Assembly: GCA_020632695.1 (NCBI GenBank)
Contig: JACKFB010000010.1
Span: 62,001 to 126,000, forward strand
Source: Deltaproteobacteria bacterium
GTDB lineage: Bacteria; Myxococcota_A; UBA9042; PHBI01; JACKFB01
Direction of reading: 5' to 3'
DNA: 64,000 nt
Position numbers and translations under genes: made by a program. Numbering within the stretch: position 1 is the stretch's first letter; every line of letters starts with the position of its first letter. The notes beneath the pieces were generated by a model that was given only the letters and a program-made list of their open reading frames with translations, was not told the DNA's origin and did no database searches. Below, piece after piece: positions 45,359 to 54,688 of the stretch.

Positions 45359-47875
45359 TCACGAGGCACGGCGGTGCAACCGCTCCAGGGCCCGCGTGGC
45401 CGCCTGGCGCAGCACGGGACCGGCCGAGCGGCTGGCGTGGCCCAGGGCCGCCAGCGCGCGCTCGCCGCCGATGACCCCCAGCGTCTCGCAGGCGGCGACC
45501 AGCACGGCCGTGGACTGCGAGGGGCGCGGCTTGCCTCGGACGCGGGTCACCACCGAGCCCGAGGTGCCGCGTAGCAGGTTCGCCAGCAATGTGTCGGCCT
45601 CGGCGCCGCTGGGCAGGGTGACCGGGCCCAGGGTCTGGATGGCGTGAACGGCCGCGATGACCAACGCCTCGCCGGACTCGACGGCGCCGAGCGCGTCCAG
45701 CAGCAGGGCCTCGACGGTGCCGAGGAAGCGGGGATCGCTCGAGCCCAGCACGGCCAGCAACGAGACGGCGCGCTGGCGGACGTCGCTGTGGCCGTCGTCC
45801 AGGGCCTCGACGAGGTAGGGCTCCGACTCACGGCCCAGCGCGCCGTGCAGGCTGAGCAGGGTCTCGGCCCGCACGGCCGGCTCATGGTGCTTGAGAAAGT
45901 CGGCGAGGATGGGCTCGGCCTCGCGGTACCCGATGGACCCCACCAGGCGGATGAGCGGTAGCACGCGATTCCAGCGGCGGGCGTTGCGTGCGATGGCGGC
46001 GACCAGGGGCCGGCCGGCGGGCTGTCCCATGCCCTCGATGATGGCGAAGATCTCCTTGCGCACGGCGGCCGACGCGCGGGTGTCCAGGAGCTGCGCGGCC
46101 AGAGGCGGCACCACGATGGGCCCGTAGGCGCACAGCAGCTCGAAGAGCGCGTCGCGGTCGGCGGCGTCGGCCTCGGGGAGGGCCTGCACGACGGCGCGGG
46201 CGCGCGAGCGGTGGAGGACCAGCCCGAGCGCGGCCGCCAGCGAGAGCGCCCGCTCGCGCGACCACGACGCGGCCTGCCGCTCCTGGGACTTGAAGAGCCG
46301 GAGGATGGGGATGACCGCCCGGTAGTCGCCGGCCTCCAGGAAGGCGGCGGCGACCTGGGCGAGGATGGTGATGGCCCCGTCGTAGTGCCGGTCCGAGGCG
46401 GCCTTGCGCACGCGCTCCATCAGCGGCGGCCCCAGGGAGTCGAAGCGGGCCATCCACTCGTGCACGCGGGCGTCCAGGGGCGGCGGGGGCTCCACGCCGG
46501 GGACGGTGGCTGGGCCGGAGGACCGCGCCTCGACCGGCGGCGGGGCCAGGGCGGTGGGATCGGGCTCTGGCGGCGGGACCCGCGCCGGGACCGGGACCTC
46601 CGGCGGCGGCTCCTCGGCCAGGGTCAGCGGCGCCGCCAGCACCTGGCCCCATCCCTCGCCGGACGGCGCCACGAAGGGGCTGGGCCGGGTGGCCGCGTCC
46701 GGGTCGAAGTCGGGCTCGGCCGACGCCGGCTCGGGGGCGAGCTCGACGATCTCATCGTCCGCGCCCAGCTCGATCTCCGGGTAGAGGTCCACCTCGTCGC
46801 GCGGGGCGGCCTGGAGGTGCTCGACGCCGTGGCGCGCCGAGGCCCGCATGATGCGTCGCGAGAGCGGGTCGGTGGCGTCGGTGCCCTCGGTGACCAGCAG
46901 GCCGTCGAGCAGATCCGCCTCGGTGTCGTGCGGCTCATCGCTGGCGTCGCCGCGCCGCCCCGCTCCCCCTGCCCTGCGCGCGCCGAGGGCCACCAGCGCC
47001 TCCTGGAAGCGGACCAGGGGAGTACCGCGCGCGTCGCGGCGGCCGCCCAGGCTGGAGGCGCCGCCGTGCCGGGCGACCACCTGGCCGCAGGCCGCGGCGA
47101 TGGGCTGCACCGCGGCCGCGGGGAAGGCCGCCGCCAGCTCGGTGAGCACCAGGTGCTGGTAGGAGGGGTCGAGGCCCGCCGTGGCGAGATCGGCGCAGGT
47201 CAAGAGCGCGCCCAGGTCTCGCAGGTCGTCGGTCATCTGCACCAGCCCCTCGCAGACGGCCCGCGTGGCCGCCTCGAGCTCGAGCGGGCGGGCGCGGTCC
47301 TCGCGGGCGAGGACGCCGAGGACGGTCTGCAGCACGAAGATGTGACGGGCGACCAGCGGCGAGACGGTGCGGTCGGAGATGGGCGGCGGCGGCCCGATGG
47401 GGAGGACCTGGACCGAGCCCGAGCCGATCAGCATGCGCAGCGCGTCGTCCGGCCCCTGGGCGCGGCCCGAGCTGCCGAGCCCCCACAGGCCGACGAAGGC
47501 GTTGCGGAGGGCCGCGGGGGTGCTGCCGGGCAGGATGGAGAGCTGGTCGATGCGAGCGCTCTCGAACAGCGTGTCGAAGAGCTCGAGCATGCGGTCGCGG
47601 CTGTTGTGCGGGAGACGGGACGCCACGTCGGCGGGGCGGCCGGGGTGGGCGACGACCTCGAAGCGGCCCGGCCGAGCCTCGCCGTGGCGACGCAAGGTGA
47701 CCGGCCACGAGGGCGCCCCTTCGGGCGGGAAGAGCAACCCGTGGGCCTCATCCAGCGACGAAGGGACCATCGGGTGGGCGGGGCCGAAGCTCTGGAGGTG
47801 CACCAGCGCGCGCACCAACGCGAGCAGCGCGTCGGTGAGCTGCGAGAGACGGTTCCGGGCGGCTTCGTCAGGCAT
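45359..47875 (-). CDS. HEAT-repeat scaffold-like protein (838 aa)
   Basis: The protein is soluble and helical. The first ~370 residues are of an unknown alpha-helical type. An acidic and Pro-rich linker follows at about 370-470, then HEAT-like repeats from about 480 to the end, visible as LFELLCAYGPIVVPPLAAQLLD, VRKEIFAIIEGMG and VRQRAVSLLAVLGSSD. HEAT arrays usually serve as protein-binding scaffolds. No catalytic residues or signal peptide are seen. It lies between the kinase gene and the frameshifted lipoprotein gene on the same strand and could belong to the kinase signalling pathway; this is inference from position. Confidence 0.75.
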   Translation of the reverse strand: MPDEAARNRLSQLTDALLALVRALVHLQSFGPAHPMVPSSLDEAHGLLFPPEGAPSWPVTLRRHGEARPGRFEVVAHPGRPADVASRLPHNSRDRMLELFDTLFESARIDQLSILPGSTPAALRNAFVGLWGLGSSGRAQGPDDALRMLIGSGSVQVLPIGPPPPISDRTVSPLVARHIFVLQTVLGVLAREDRARPLELEAATRAVCEGLVQMTDDLRDLGALLTCADLATAGLDPSYQHLVLTELAAAFPAAAVQPIAAACGQVVARHGGASSLGGRRDARGTPLVRFQEALVALGARRAGGAGRRGDASDEPHDTEADLLDGLLVTEGTDATDPLSRRIMRASARHGVEHLQAAPRDEVDLYPEIELGADDEIVELAPEPASAEPDFDPDAATRPSPFVAPSGEGWGQVLAAPLTLAEEPPPEVPVPARVPPPEPDPTALAPPPVEARSSGPATVPGVEPPPPLDARVHEWMARFDSLGPPLMERVRKAASDRHYDGAITILAQVAAAFLEAGDYRAVIPILRLFKSQERQAASWSRERALSLAAALGLVLHRSRARAVVQALPEADAADRDALFELLCAYGPIVVPPLAAQLLDTRASAAVRKEIFAIIEGMGQPAGRPLVAAIARNARRWNRVLPLIRLVGSIGYREAEPILADFLKHHEPAVRAETLLSLHGALGRESEPYLVEALDDGHSDVRQRAVSLLAVLGSSDPRFLGTVEALLLDALGAVESGEALVIAAVHAIQTLGPVTLPSGAEADTLLANLLRGTSGSVVTRVRGKPRPSQSTAVLVAACETLGVIGGERALAALGHASRSAGPVLRQAATRALERLHRRAS

Positions 47876-47896
47876 GGTGGTCGGGGCCTGGGTGCG

Positions 47897-48936
47897 TCAG
47901 GGGCGAGCGTAGCCCGCGAGGAGACCCCCCGCCAGGACCGCCGTCCCGGGCGGGTCCTCGAGCGAGCGGCGCCGCAGCGTCGAGTTCACCTCTTCGCCAG
48001 TGGCCTCGTCGCGCACCACCCAGGGGCGCGTCGGGTCCAGGGCGAAGCGGCGCACCTCGCCGTGCACCTCCCCGATGCAGATGACGACCCCGGACGGCAG
48101 CACGCGCTCGACGACCGCGACCGCGCTGAACGGGTCGTTGGCCGAGCCGTCGCCGTCGAGATCGTCGACCCGATGGAAGAAGGCCAGATCGCCCGGCTCG
48201 GGCCGGCCGGCATCGAAGGTGCGGCCGCTGCGGGCCAGCTCCTCCCACACGGCGGCGTTGTAGCGGGCGCGGGGGGCGGAGGCCTCGATGGGGACGGCGG
48301 CGACGGAGACGAGGTGGGCGAGGAAGGTGCGATCGCCGAAGCCGTCGCGGACGCCGAGCACGCGCTGGGCGGCGGCGAGCAGCTCGCCGGGGACCGAGCC
48401 GTCGCCGAGCAGCGGGCGGGTCAGGGGCTGGTCGACCGGGGGCGGCTCGGGCGCGGGGGCGATGCGCGCGGTGGGGGGCCGCGGCGCGGGTGCGGCGGAG
48501 GCGACCGGGGCCGGGGCGGCGATCTCGGCGCGGGGCCGCGGAGCCGGGAGCTGCGCGCGCGCGGGGCGGGTGCCGGCGCCGGGCGGGCGGCGGCGACCTG
48601 GGGCTCGCGGGCGCGGGGCGGCGCCGGGCGTGCCGGCGGCGCGGTGCGTGGAGCGCGCGAGGCGGCTCGGCGGGGGCGCGTGCCCGCAGCCTTCGAACCG
48701 GCCACCGCCTTCTCGCCGCGCCACCGCGCCTCGGCGCGCCGCTCGGCGCTCACGACCGCCTCGGTGATCGCCTCGCGGTCGCGGGGCTCCCACGGCGTCA
48801 GGCCGCCGACGCCGTCGTTGAACCAGACCGTGTCGAAGTCGTAGAGCGGGTCGGCGCCCGCGCGAGGGGGCAGCCGCCCGCACGCGAAGAGGCCGGTCGC
48901 GGCGAGCGACAGGGCAATCGGGAGGGTTCGGGTCAT
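47897..48936 (-). pseudogene. Frameshifted lipoprotein gene with NlpC/P60-like C-terminal domain
   Basis: The first part (48936 to about 48560) encodes a lipoprotein signal (SLAATGLFAC) and YDFDTVWFNDGVGGLTPWEPRD. The second part (about 48560 to 47897) lies in another frame and encodes a compact domain with PLTRPLLGDGS, FGDRTFLAHLVS, and the RPEPGDLAFFHRVDD block that resembles the GDLxFF motif of NlpC/P60 and CHAP peptidases. The expected catalytic Cys before that block is missing. The switch lies in a C4/(CG)n-rich run near 48553-48570, so a single-base error or real mutation breaks a gene of about 345 codons. If the sequence is correct, the gene is nonfunctional or uses frameshifting. Confidence 0.6.
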
Positions 48937-49179
48937 GACCGCCGAAGTCTGAGGCTCATGCCCCAGGCAGGCAAAAAGCTCCGGGCCTTTTCCACGCGGT
49001 CCCCAGCGAGGCCCCTCGCGCGGGCCGCCCCCTGGCGCGCCCGCCCTCCCACACGGCGGCCCTGCTGCCGCAGGTTGACGCGACACCCGCCCAGGCCAAT
49101 AGTCTGGGGGTCACACTGTCCCCCCGAATCCAGTAGCCGATCGCTCGCAGTCGGCCACCGTCCCTTTCCTGGAGGCGTC

Positions 49180-49929
49180 ATGTTCGCTCGCATCTCCCTC
49201 GCGCTCACCGTGCTGGTCTCGACCGCCCTCGCGGCGGGCTGCGGTGACGACGGCGCCGCCGTCCCCGGCAGCATCACGGCGGATTGGAAGTTCCTCGGTA
49301 CGTCGACCTGCTCCTCGCTGAACCTGGCGAGCCTGGAGATGACCGCGCTGCAGAACGGCGAAGTGCAGAACAGCGTCCTGGTGACCTGCCCGGCGACCAG
49401 CAAGAGCGGCTCGATCTCGCTGGGCGAGCTGCCGCCCGGCCGCTACACGGTGCAGATCGACGGCATCGACGTCGACGGCAAGGCCACCCACACCGGCTCG
49501 GTCGACAAGGTCCCCGTGGTCGAGGGCACCGACACGAAGTTCGACGAGCTGAAGACCCCGCTGCCGCCCATCGAGCTGGTCGAGAAGCCCACCACCGTCC
49601 TCGTCGACTGGGACCTGGGGGGCAAGTGCAGCTCCAGCGGCGTGGAGGAGGTCCAGGTGACCATGCTCGCCGACGATGGCAGCCCGATCAGCGGGACGCC
49701 GCCGAAGCTGGTGGCCTGCGACAACGAGGTCGTCGACCCGGAGGACCCGGAGGCCATGGTCGCCGGCGTGCTCTTCGAGAACCTCAGCGCGCGCCGCACC
49801 GTGCTCTTCTACGTGGAGGGTCGTGACAGCAGCGGCAACGTGATCCTCGACGGGGAGAGCGACCCGCTGCCGCTTCGCGCGGGCGAGGTGCACCGGCTGG
49901 TGGTGACGCTGGCGGCGCCGAGCAACTGA
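49180..49929 (+). CDS. Small lipoprotein with two similar beta domains
   Basis: The 249-residue product has a signal peptide with lipobox AAGC near residue 21. After it two halves share the pattern ITADWKFLGTSTCSS / TTVLVDWDLGGKCSSS, a Cys pair, and LGELPPGRYTV / LFENLSARRTVLF, indicating an internal duplication of a PEGA- or carboxypeptidase-regulatory-like fold. No enzyme motifs are seen. The ATG at 49180 follows GGAGG by 5 bases. It is divergently transcribed from the frameshifted lipoprotein. Function is unknown. Confidence 0.8.
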   Translation: MFARISLALTVLVSTALAAGCGDDGAAVPGSITADWKFLGTSTCSSLNLASLEMTALQNGEVQNSVLVTCPATSKSGSISLGELPPGRYTVQIDGIDVDGKATHTGSVDKVPVVEGTDTKFDELKTPLPPIELVEKPTTVLVDWDLGGKCSSSGVEEVQVTMLADDGSPISGTPPKLVACDNEVVDPEDPEAMVAGVLFENLSARRTVLFYVEGRDSSGNVILDGESDPLPLRAGEVHRLVVTLAAPSN

Positions 49930-49944
49930 GGAGGCGGGCGCGGA

Positions 49945-49973
49945 GGGAGGCGGCCTGGAGCCGGACGCCTCCC
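49945..49973 (+). terminator. Hairpin after the small lipoprotein gene
   Basis: GGGAGGCG at 49945-49952 pairs perfectly with CGCCTCCC at 49966-49973 around a 13-base loop, 16 bases after the stop. Only two T residues follow, so it is an imperfect intrinsic terminator. Confidence 0.45.
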
Positions 49974-50043
49974 TTGCCGCGGCGGTGGGCTGGTCTTATC
50001 CTCGTCCGAATAGAATTTTTCAGGACGAACCGTAGGAAAGACC

Positions 50044-51192
50044 ATGTTCACACCCGATCGCGCGTTCATCGAGCGCCTGCCCAAGACGGATCTCCACGTG
50101 CACCTCGACGGATCGATGCGCCTCAGCACGATCCTCGAGCTGGCCGACGCCCGCGGCGTGAAGCTGCCCGCCACCGACGAGGCGGGGCTGGCGAAGGCCA
50201 TCCACATGGGGGAGATCTGCCAGGATCTCAACGACTACCTCCGTGCCTTCGACATCACGCTCTCGGTGCTCCAGGACGAGGAGGCGCTGCGTCGCGCCGC
50301 CTACGAGCTGGCCGAGGACGCCGCCCGCGAGAACGTGCGCTACATGGAGGTGCGCTACAGCCCCATCCTGCACACCCGCAAGGGCGCGGCGCTGACCCGC
50401 ATCGTCGAGTCGGTGATCGAGGGCCTGGCCGACGCGCGCCGCGACCACGGCATCGCGTGCAACGTCATCATCTGCGGCATCCGCCACATCGAGCCGCAGC
50501 AGAGCCTGCGCCTGGCCGAGGTGGCGTCGGCCTACAAGAACAAGGGCGTGTGCGGCTTCGACCTGGCCGGTGCCGAGTACGACTACCCGCCCAAGCAGCA
50601 CCGCGAGGCCTTCTACCTCGTGCGGAACAACAACGTGCGCTCGACCATCCACGCGGGCGAGGCGTACGGCCCGGAGAGCATCCACCAGGCCATCCACGTC
50701 TGCGGCGCCCACCGCATCGGCCACGGCACGCGGCTGCGCGAGGACGGGGAGCTGCTCAACTACGTGACCGACCAGCGCATCCCGCTGGAGGTGTGCCTGT
50801 CGTCGAACGTCCAGACCCGGGCGGTGCGTGACTTCCAGAGCCACCCGCTGGGCTTCTACTTCGACTTCGGCGTGCGGGTGACCATCAACACCGACAACCG
50901 GCTCATCACCAACGCCACCGTGACCGACGAGTACGTGCGCGCCGTCGAGACCTTCGGCTTCGACGCGACGCAGGTGAAGCAGCTCATCATCAACGGCTTC
51001 AAGTCGGCCTTCCTGCCCTTCCACGAGCGCCAGACCATCCTGCGCCGGGTGAACCAGGAGGTGAGCGCGCTCATCGAGGAGGAGGTGGCCCGCCTCGCCG
51101 CGACGAACGCGGAGGCCCCGGTGAAGGCGGTCGACCCGGCCACGCCCCAGAAGAAGACGCCGGGCGCGACGAAGGCCGCGACGGCCGCCTGA
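50044..51192 (+). CDS. add: Adenosine deaminase (amidohydrolase superfamily)
   Basis: The 382-residue enzyme converts adenosine or deoxyadenosine to inosine forms in purine salvage. Its TIM-barrel metal site is visible as HVHLDGS (18-24), IHAGEAYGP (about 200) and HRIGHGTRL (about 225), followed by INTDNRLIT (about 284). In the last motif the catalytic Asp is present but the second Asp seen in many animal enzymes is Asn, a pattern I recall from some bacterial ADAs. A Lys/Ala-rich C-terminal tail of about 25 residues is extra. AGGAAAG lies 3-4 bases before the ATG, and TAGAAT at 50011-50016 is a plausible -10. Aminodeoxyfutalosine deaminase is a less likely alternative. Confidence 0.9.
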   Translation: MFTPDRAFIERLPKTDLHVHLDGSMRLSTILELADARGVKLPATDEAGLAKAIHMGEICQDLNDYLRAFDITLSVLQDEEALRRAAYELAEDAARENVRYMEVRYSPILHTRKGAALTRIVESVIEGLADARRDHGIACNVIICGIRHIEPQQSLRLAEVASAYKNKGVCGFDLAGAEYDYPPKQHREAFYLVRNNNVRSTIHAGEAYGPESIHQAIHVCGAHRIGHGTRLREDGELLNYVTDQRIPLEVCLSSNVQTRAVRDFQSHPLGFYFDFGVRVTINTDNRLITNATVTDEYVRAVETFGFDATQVKQLIINGFKSAFLPFHERQTILRRVNQEVSALIEEEVARLAATNAEAPVKAVDPATPQKKTPGATKAATAA

Positions 51193-51274
51193 GCGGCGCG
51201 ACGACGGCCCCGCCGGGAGCTGCGCGACCGCCCGGGTGAGCGGCGCGAGGTCGGCGGTCCGTTGGAAGGCCTCG

Positions 51275-51310
51275 GGGTCCCCAGGCGCGGTCCGTCAGGC
51301 CTGGGGCCCG
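51275..51310. terminator. Hairpin between convergent adenosine deaminase and lipoprotein genes
   Basis: CCCCAGGC at 51279-51286 pairs with GCCTGGGG at 51299-51306 around a 12-base loop, with further G/C pairs outside. It lies between two facing stops (51192 and 51333) and could act in both directions. Confidence 0.4.
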
Positions 51311-51332
51311 ACCCGGCCCGGCAGCGCGGCCC

Positions 51333-52610
51333 CTACGGCGCCGACGTGCCCAGCGGATTGTCGGGGCACTGACGCGTGCAGTAGAAGTTGTCGATCGAGC
51401 CGTCATCCGACTGGATGTGATCGCACTGATAGCCCGACGGGCACTTGTCGATCTCGTCGGACTCACAGGTCAGCAGGCAGAAGTCCCCGAGGGGGTTCAT
51501 GTCCTCGTCCTGGAAGGTCACGCACAGGGCCGGGTCACCGCCGCACTGGGGCGACTGGGACATGGCGTCGCAGGTGCTGCAGTCGTCGCGGGTCGAGGGG
51601 ACGCACTGGCCCGAGGTCTGGTCGCAGACCTTGTCGAAGCCGCACTGGTAGTTGTGCTCGCAGCCCTTGGTCACGCACTGCTTGTTCTTGCAGACCTTCG
51701 CCGCCGTCTGGCAGTTGGCGTCCTCCAGGCAGCCGGGGATGCAGTCGCCGGTGATCTTGTCGCAGTAGCTCTCCGGCTGGCAATCGGCCGACTTCTCGCA
51801 CGCCCCGGGCACCTTGCAGCGCCCGGAGGCCGTGTCGCACTCGGCCGGCAGCGTGCACTCGGCGTTCGACGCGCAGGGCGGCACACAGCGCGCCTTGGTG
51901 CAGATGAGCTTGGTGCCCGTGCTGTCGGTGGGGCACTCGTCGTCGTCGGCGCAGCCGGGAGCGCAGGCGCCCAGATCGCACTTCTGGCCATCGGGGCACT
52001 CGCCGTCGTTCTTGCAGATGCCGAGATCCTCGCAGGAGCCGCTCTTGGGCACGCACTGGCGCTCGCTGGAGCCGGCGACGGCGATGCAGTTGTAGCCCAC
52101 CGGGCAGCCCGCGGCGGAGATGCAGCCCAGGCCGCAGAAGCTGCCGCCCGACTCGTAGGGCATGCAGGCGCCCTGCTCGGCGCAGGGGCCGTCGGAGGCC
52201 GTCACGCACCCGCTGCCGGGATCGCACACCGTCACGCTGGCGCAGGGCTCGCAGAGGCCCAGCGTCTGCTCGCAGTGGCGCGTGCAGGGATTGCACCAGA
52301 GCTGGCCACCGCAGTTCTGCGTCGTCTCGCAGGCCTTGGTGGTCAGCACCACGCACTCGCCGCGGCAGGTGCAGGTGGCGCCGCTCTCGGGGCAGTCGCT
52401 GTCCTCGGTGCAGGCCGGCGTCACCGGCGTCGTCTCGCCGTCGACCGTGGAGTCGGAGGTGCCGTCCCCGGAGATCACGCCGTCACCGGTAGCGGGCGTG
52501 TCGGTCCCGGTGATGACGTCGGAGCCGTCCGCGCCGCCCCCGTCGCTGCCACAGGCGGCCACGGCGGCAGGTGCGAGGAGAAGGGTCAGCGCGATGAGTG
52601 AGCGGGACAT
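51333..52610 (-). CDS. Cys-rich lipoprotein with repeated disulfide modules
   Basis: The 425-residue lipoprotein has lipobox AVAAC (Cys20), a Gly/Asp/Thr-rich linker, and then a series of short Cys modules from about 65 to the end, each of the type CxxDxDCP...GxxC or CxxxxxCxxGxxCxxxx(G/R)xC. The Cys count is about 50, implying many disulfides outside the cytoplasm. The modules resemble those in the giant and Ig-fold lipoproteins here. No catalytic residues are evident. The ATG at 52610 follows GGAGG by 9 bases; the much longer open frame upstream belongs to the neighbouring gene in another frame. A stabilising or adhesive surface role is an inference. Confidence 0.85.
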   Translation of the reverse strand: MSRSLIALTLLLAPAAVAACGSDGGGADGSDVITGTDTPATGDGVISGDGTSDSTVDGETTPVTPACTEDSDCPESGATCTCRGECVVLTTKACETTQNCGGQLWCNPCTRHCEQTLGLCEPCASVTVCDPGSGCVTASDGPCAEQGACMPYESGGSFCGLGCISAAGCPVGYNCIAVAGSSERQCVPKSGSCEDLGICKNDGECPDGQKCDLGACAPGCADDDECPTDSTGTKLICTKARCVPPCASNAECTLPAECDTASGRCKVPGACEKSADCQPESYCDKITGDCIPGCLEDANCQTAAKVCKNKQCVTKGCEHNYQCGFDKVCDQTSGQCVPSTRDDCSTCDAMSQSPQCGGDPALCVTFQDEDMNPLGDFCLLTCESDEIDKCPSGYQCDHIQSDDGSIDNFYCTRQCPDNPLGTSAP

Positions 52611-52636
52611 GGGGCGACCTCCAGGGCGTCGACCTT

Positions 52637-53797
52637 CTAGTACACGGCGAGGGCGTAGAGCCAGCCCCCGTTGCCGGGCGCGTACGCGGTTCCCCACGCG
52701 ACCTCGGGCGTCGCGGCGAACCCGTAGGTGTCGTCGTAGGCCAGGACCACGCGACCCGTCCCGCGGTCGAGCACCAGCATCCGCTTCTCGACCGGCGCCA
52801 GGACGTAGCGCCGGGTGACCGCCGGCGTCCTCGGCACGCCCCGGCTGACCGTCGTCCGCCAGAGCACGGCGCCGTCGGCCGCGTCGACCGCGATGATGTG
52901 GCCATCGGCCTGCGGGACGTACACGACCTGGTCCAAGGTCGCCGGGGTCCCGTAGGCCTCGCCGGGCACTCGCCAGAGCACCGTCCCGTCGCTGGCGTCG
53001 ATGCCGTGCAGGCCCGTCGCGTAGCCGGCCGCCACCAGCGTGTCGCCCACCACGACCGGCGTCGTGTCCACGTCGACGAACTCGGTGCGCTCGCCCGCAA
53101 GGTCCACGGACCAGGCCGTGGCGCCGTCGCTGGCGGCCATTGCGATGAGCTGGCCGTCGGAGAACCCGGTGATGACGTTGTCGCCCTGCACGGTCGCGCC
53201 GGCCTGACCGGTGATGGTGAACTCCCCGCGATGCGGGCGGGCGCGGTCCCACAACACCTTGCCGTCGGCCAGCGACAGGGCGGTGATGCGGTTGTCGGTG
53301 GTGGTGACGAAGGCCCGGTCGCCGCCCAGCGCCGGCTCGCTGGTGAGGTCGCCGCGCCCGATCAGCTCGCTCCTCCAGACCAGACCGCCGTTGCGCTGGT
53401 GCAGGCGGTAGAGCCGGCCGTCCATCGAGCCGACCAGCACGTCGGTGCCGACCGCCACGGGCCGCGCGACGTTCGGACCGCGCGTCTCCATCTCCCACAG
53501 CACGCGGCCGGTCGAGGCGTCGATGCCGCGCACCCGGCGGTCGGCCGAGGGGACCACCAGAAGCCCGCCCTCGGGCGTCTGGGGGCCGGCCAGCCACAGC
53601 GGCCGCCCGCCCTCGATGGGCCGGTAGGCGAACTGCTCGAGCTCGTAGAGCTGGACGGCCCAGTCGGTCTGCAGGTGCTGGGAGGGCAGGTCGCCGATGG
53701 GCTGGATGACGCCACAGGCGCCGAGGCTCGCGCTCAGCGCCAACGCGGTGAGCAGGGCGCGTCCGGACGAAGAGGGTCTGGTGGAGCCCCCCGTCAC
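52637..53797 (-). CDS. bamB: BamB-like outer-membrane assembly lipoprotein (PQQ-type propeller)
   Basis: The 386-residue lipoprotein has lipobox ASLGAC, then eight-bladed propeller repeats of the PQQ type, visible as STGRVLWEME, DGKVLWDRAR, DGATAWSVDL, DGTVLWRVPG and DGAVLWRTTV. BamB helps BamA insert barrel proteins. The GTG at 53797 shares a base with the stop of the upstream TPR gene (TAGTG), so the two are translationally coupled. The yfgM-bamB order matches the cluster in other proteobacteria, which raises confidence over a generic PQQ-propeller call. Confidence 0.85.
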   Translation of the reverse strand: MTGGSTRPSSSGRALLTALALSASLGACGVIQPIGDLPSQHLQTDWAVQLYELEQFAYRPIEGGRPLWLAGPQTPEGGLLVVPSADRRVRGIDASTGRVLWEMETRGPNVARPVAVGTDVLVGSMDGRLYRLHQRNGGLVWRSELIGRGDLTSEPALGGDRAFVTTTDNRITALSLADGKVLWDRARPHRGEFTITGQAGATVQGDNVITGFSDGQLIAMAASDGATAWSVDLAGERTEFVDVDTTPVVVGDTLVAAGYATGLHGIDASDGTVLWRVPGEAYGTPATLDQVVYVPQADGHIIAVDAADGAVLWRTTVSRGVPRTPAVTRRYVLAPVEKRMLVLDRGTGRVVLAYDDTYGFAATPEVAWGTAYAPGNGGWLYALAVY

Positions 53798-54585
53798 TAT
53801 TCGAGCAACGCGAGCTTGGTCTGGAGCTCGGCGAAGATGTAGGGCTGACCCAGCGACAGCGCGAGGATGTCGTCGGGGTCGGCCGCGGGGCGCGGCCCGA
53901 GGGCGTCGCGGGCGGCCGTGTAGGCCTCGCGCGCGGCGCTGGCGTCGCCCGTGCCGCCGGCCAGCGGGTTCTGCAGGTCGCCGACGGCCATCAGCGCCAT
54001 CGCCTTGATGGTGCCCTGGCTGGAATCGGCGATGGCCCGGTAGGTGGTCAGCGCTTCGGCGGGCTGACCGGCCCGCTCCTGGGCCTGGGCCTTCTCGAAG
54101 CGGGCGACCAGGGCCAGCGACGACTTCTCGTGCTTGTCCAGCCACTGCTGCAGGGCCGCCGGGTCCGGGCCGGCGCCGTCGGCGGTGAGCGAGGCCTGCA
54201 GGAGGGCCACGCCGGGCTCGTCGAGGGCCTCCGGGTGCTCGGCGGCGAAGGCGGCGAGGCGCTCGTCGGCGGCCTTGCGGGCGGCCTGAGCGGTCGGGTA
54301 GACCTCCCGCCCTGGGACCTTCTGGGCAGCCGGCGGCTCCTCGCCGATGGGCGACGCCAGCGGTGCCAGGGCCTCCTTCAGCGCGGTCGCCTCCGCCTGC
54401 TTGTTGCTGCGGCGCATCTTGCCGACGATCGAGGTCGTCGCGCCGATCGCGAGCAGGAGCACGGCGGCACCGACCATCACGCGCCAGTGGCGCTCGATGA
54501 AGCCCCACATGCCCTTGAGCGCGACCTCGACCTCGTCGGGCCGCTTGAGCTCTTTGCGCGACATCCGCTTGGGCTGCTTGGCCAC
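53797..54585 (-). CDS. YfgM-like TPR membrane protein
   Basis: The 262-residue protein has a basic N-terminus, one transmembrane helix near 30-50 (HWRVMVGAAVLLLAIGAT), and helical TPR-like repeats in the periplasmic part, including LALVARFEKAQAQERAGQP and AEALTTYRAIADSS. This is the YfgM type of inner-membrane chaperone-associated protein, which functions with the Sec translocon in E. coli. The GTG at 54585 has AGGAG 8 bases upstream. It is directly followed by the bamB-like gene. Function in this organism is inferred from family and order. Confidence 0.8.
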   Translation of the reverse strand: MAKQPKRMSRKELKRPDEVEVALKGMWGFIERHWRVMVGAAVLLLAIGATTSIVGKMRRSNKQAEATALKEALAPLASPIGEEPPAAQKVPGREVYPTAQAARKAADERLAAFAAEHPEALDEPGVALLQASLTADGAGPDPAALQQWLDKHEKSSLALVARFEKAQAQERAGQPAEALTTYRAIADSSQGTIKAMALMAVGDLQNPLAGGTGDASAAREAYTAARDALGPRPAADPDDILALSLGQPYIFAELQTKLALLE

Positions 54586-54619
54586 GGCTCCGTCTCCTGG
54601 TGCCTGCGTGAGGGGCGGG

Positions 54620-54648
54620 CGTATAGCCAACGCCTCGCCTCCTGTCAA
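54620..54648 (-). promoter_or_regulatory. Sigma-70-type promoter for the yfgM-bamB pair
   Basis: On the minus strand TTGACA (plus 54643-54648) and TATACG (plus 54620-54625) are separated by exactly 17 bases. Initiation near 54613 would leave a short leader before the GTG at 54585. Confidence 0.6.
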
Positions 54649-54688
54649 TCGGCGCCGCCGGCCCGACCCCCGCGCGGGCGGGCCGCGA

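Noticed and set aside
48421..49086. Full 221-codon minus-strand frame starting at 49086
   Set aside because: Only the part from 48936 is plausible, because the codons before the lipoprotein signal are non-coding and the 3' part turns into Pro/Arg-rich frame noise after the frameshift.
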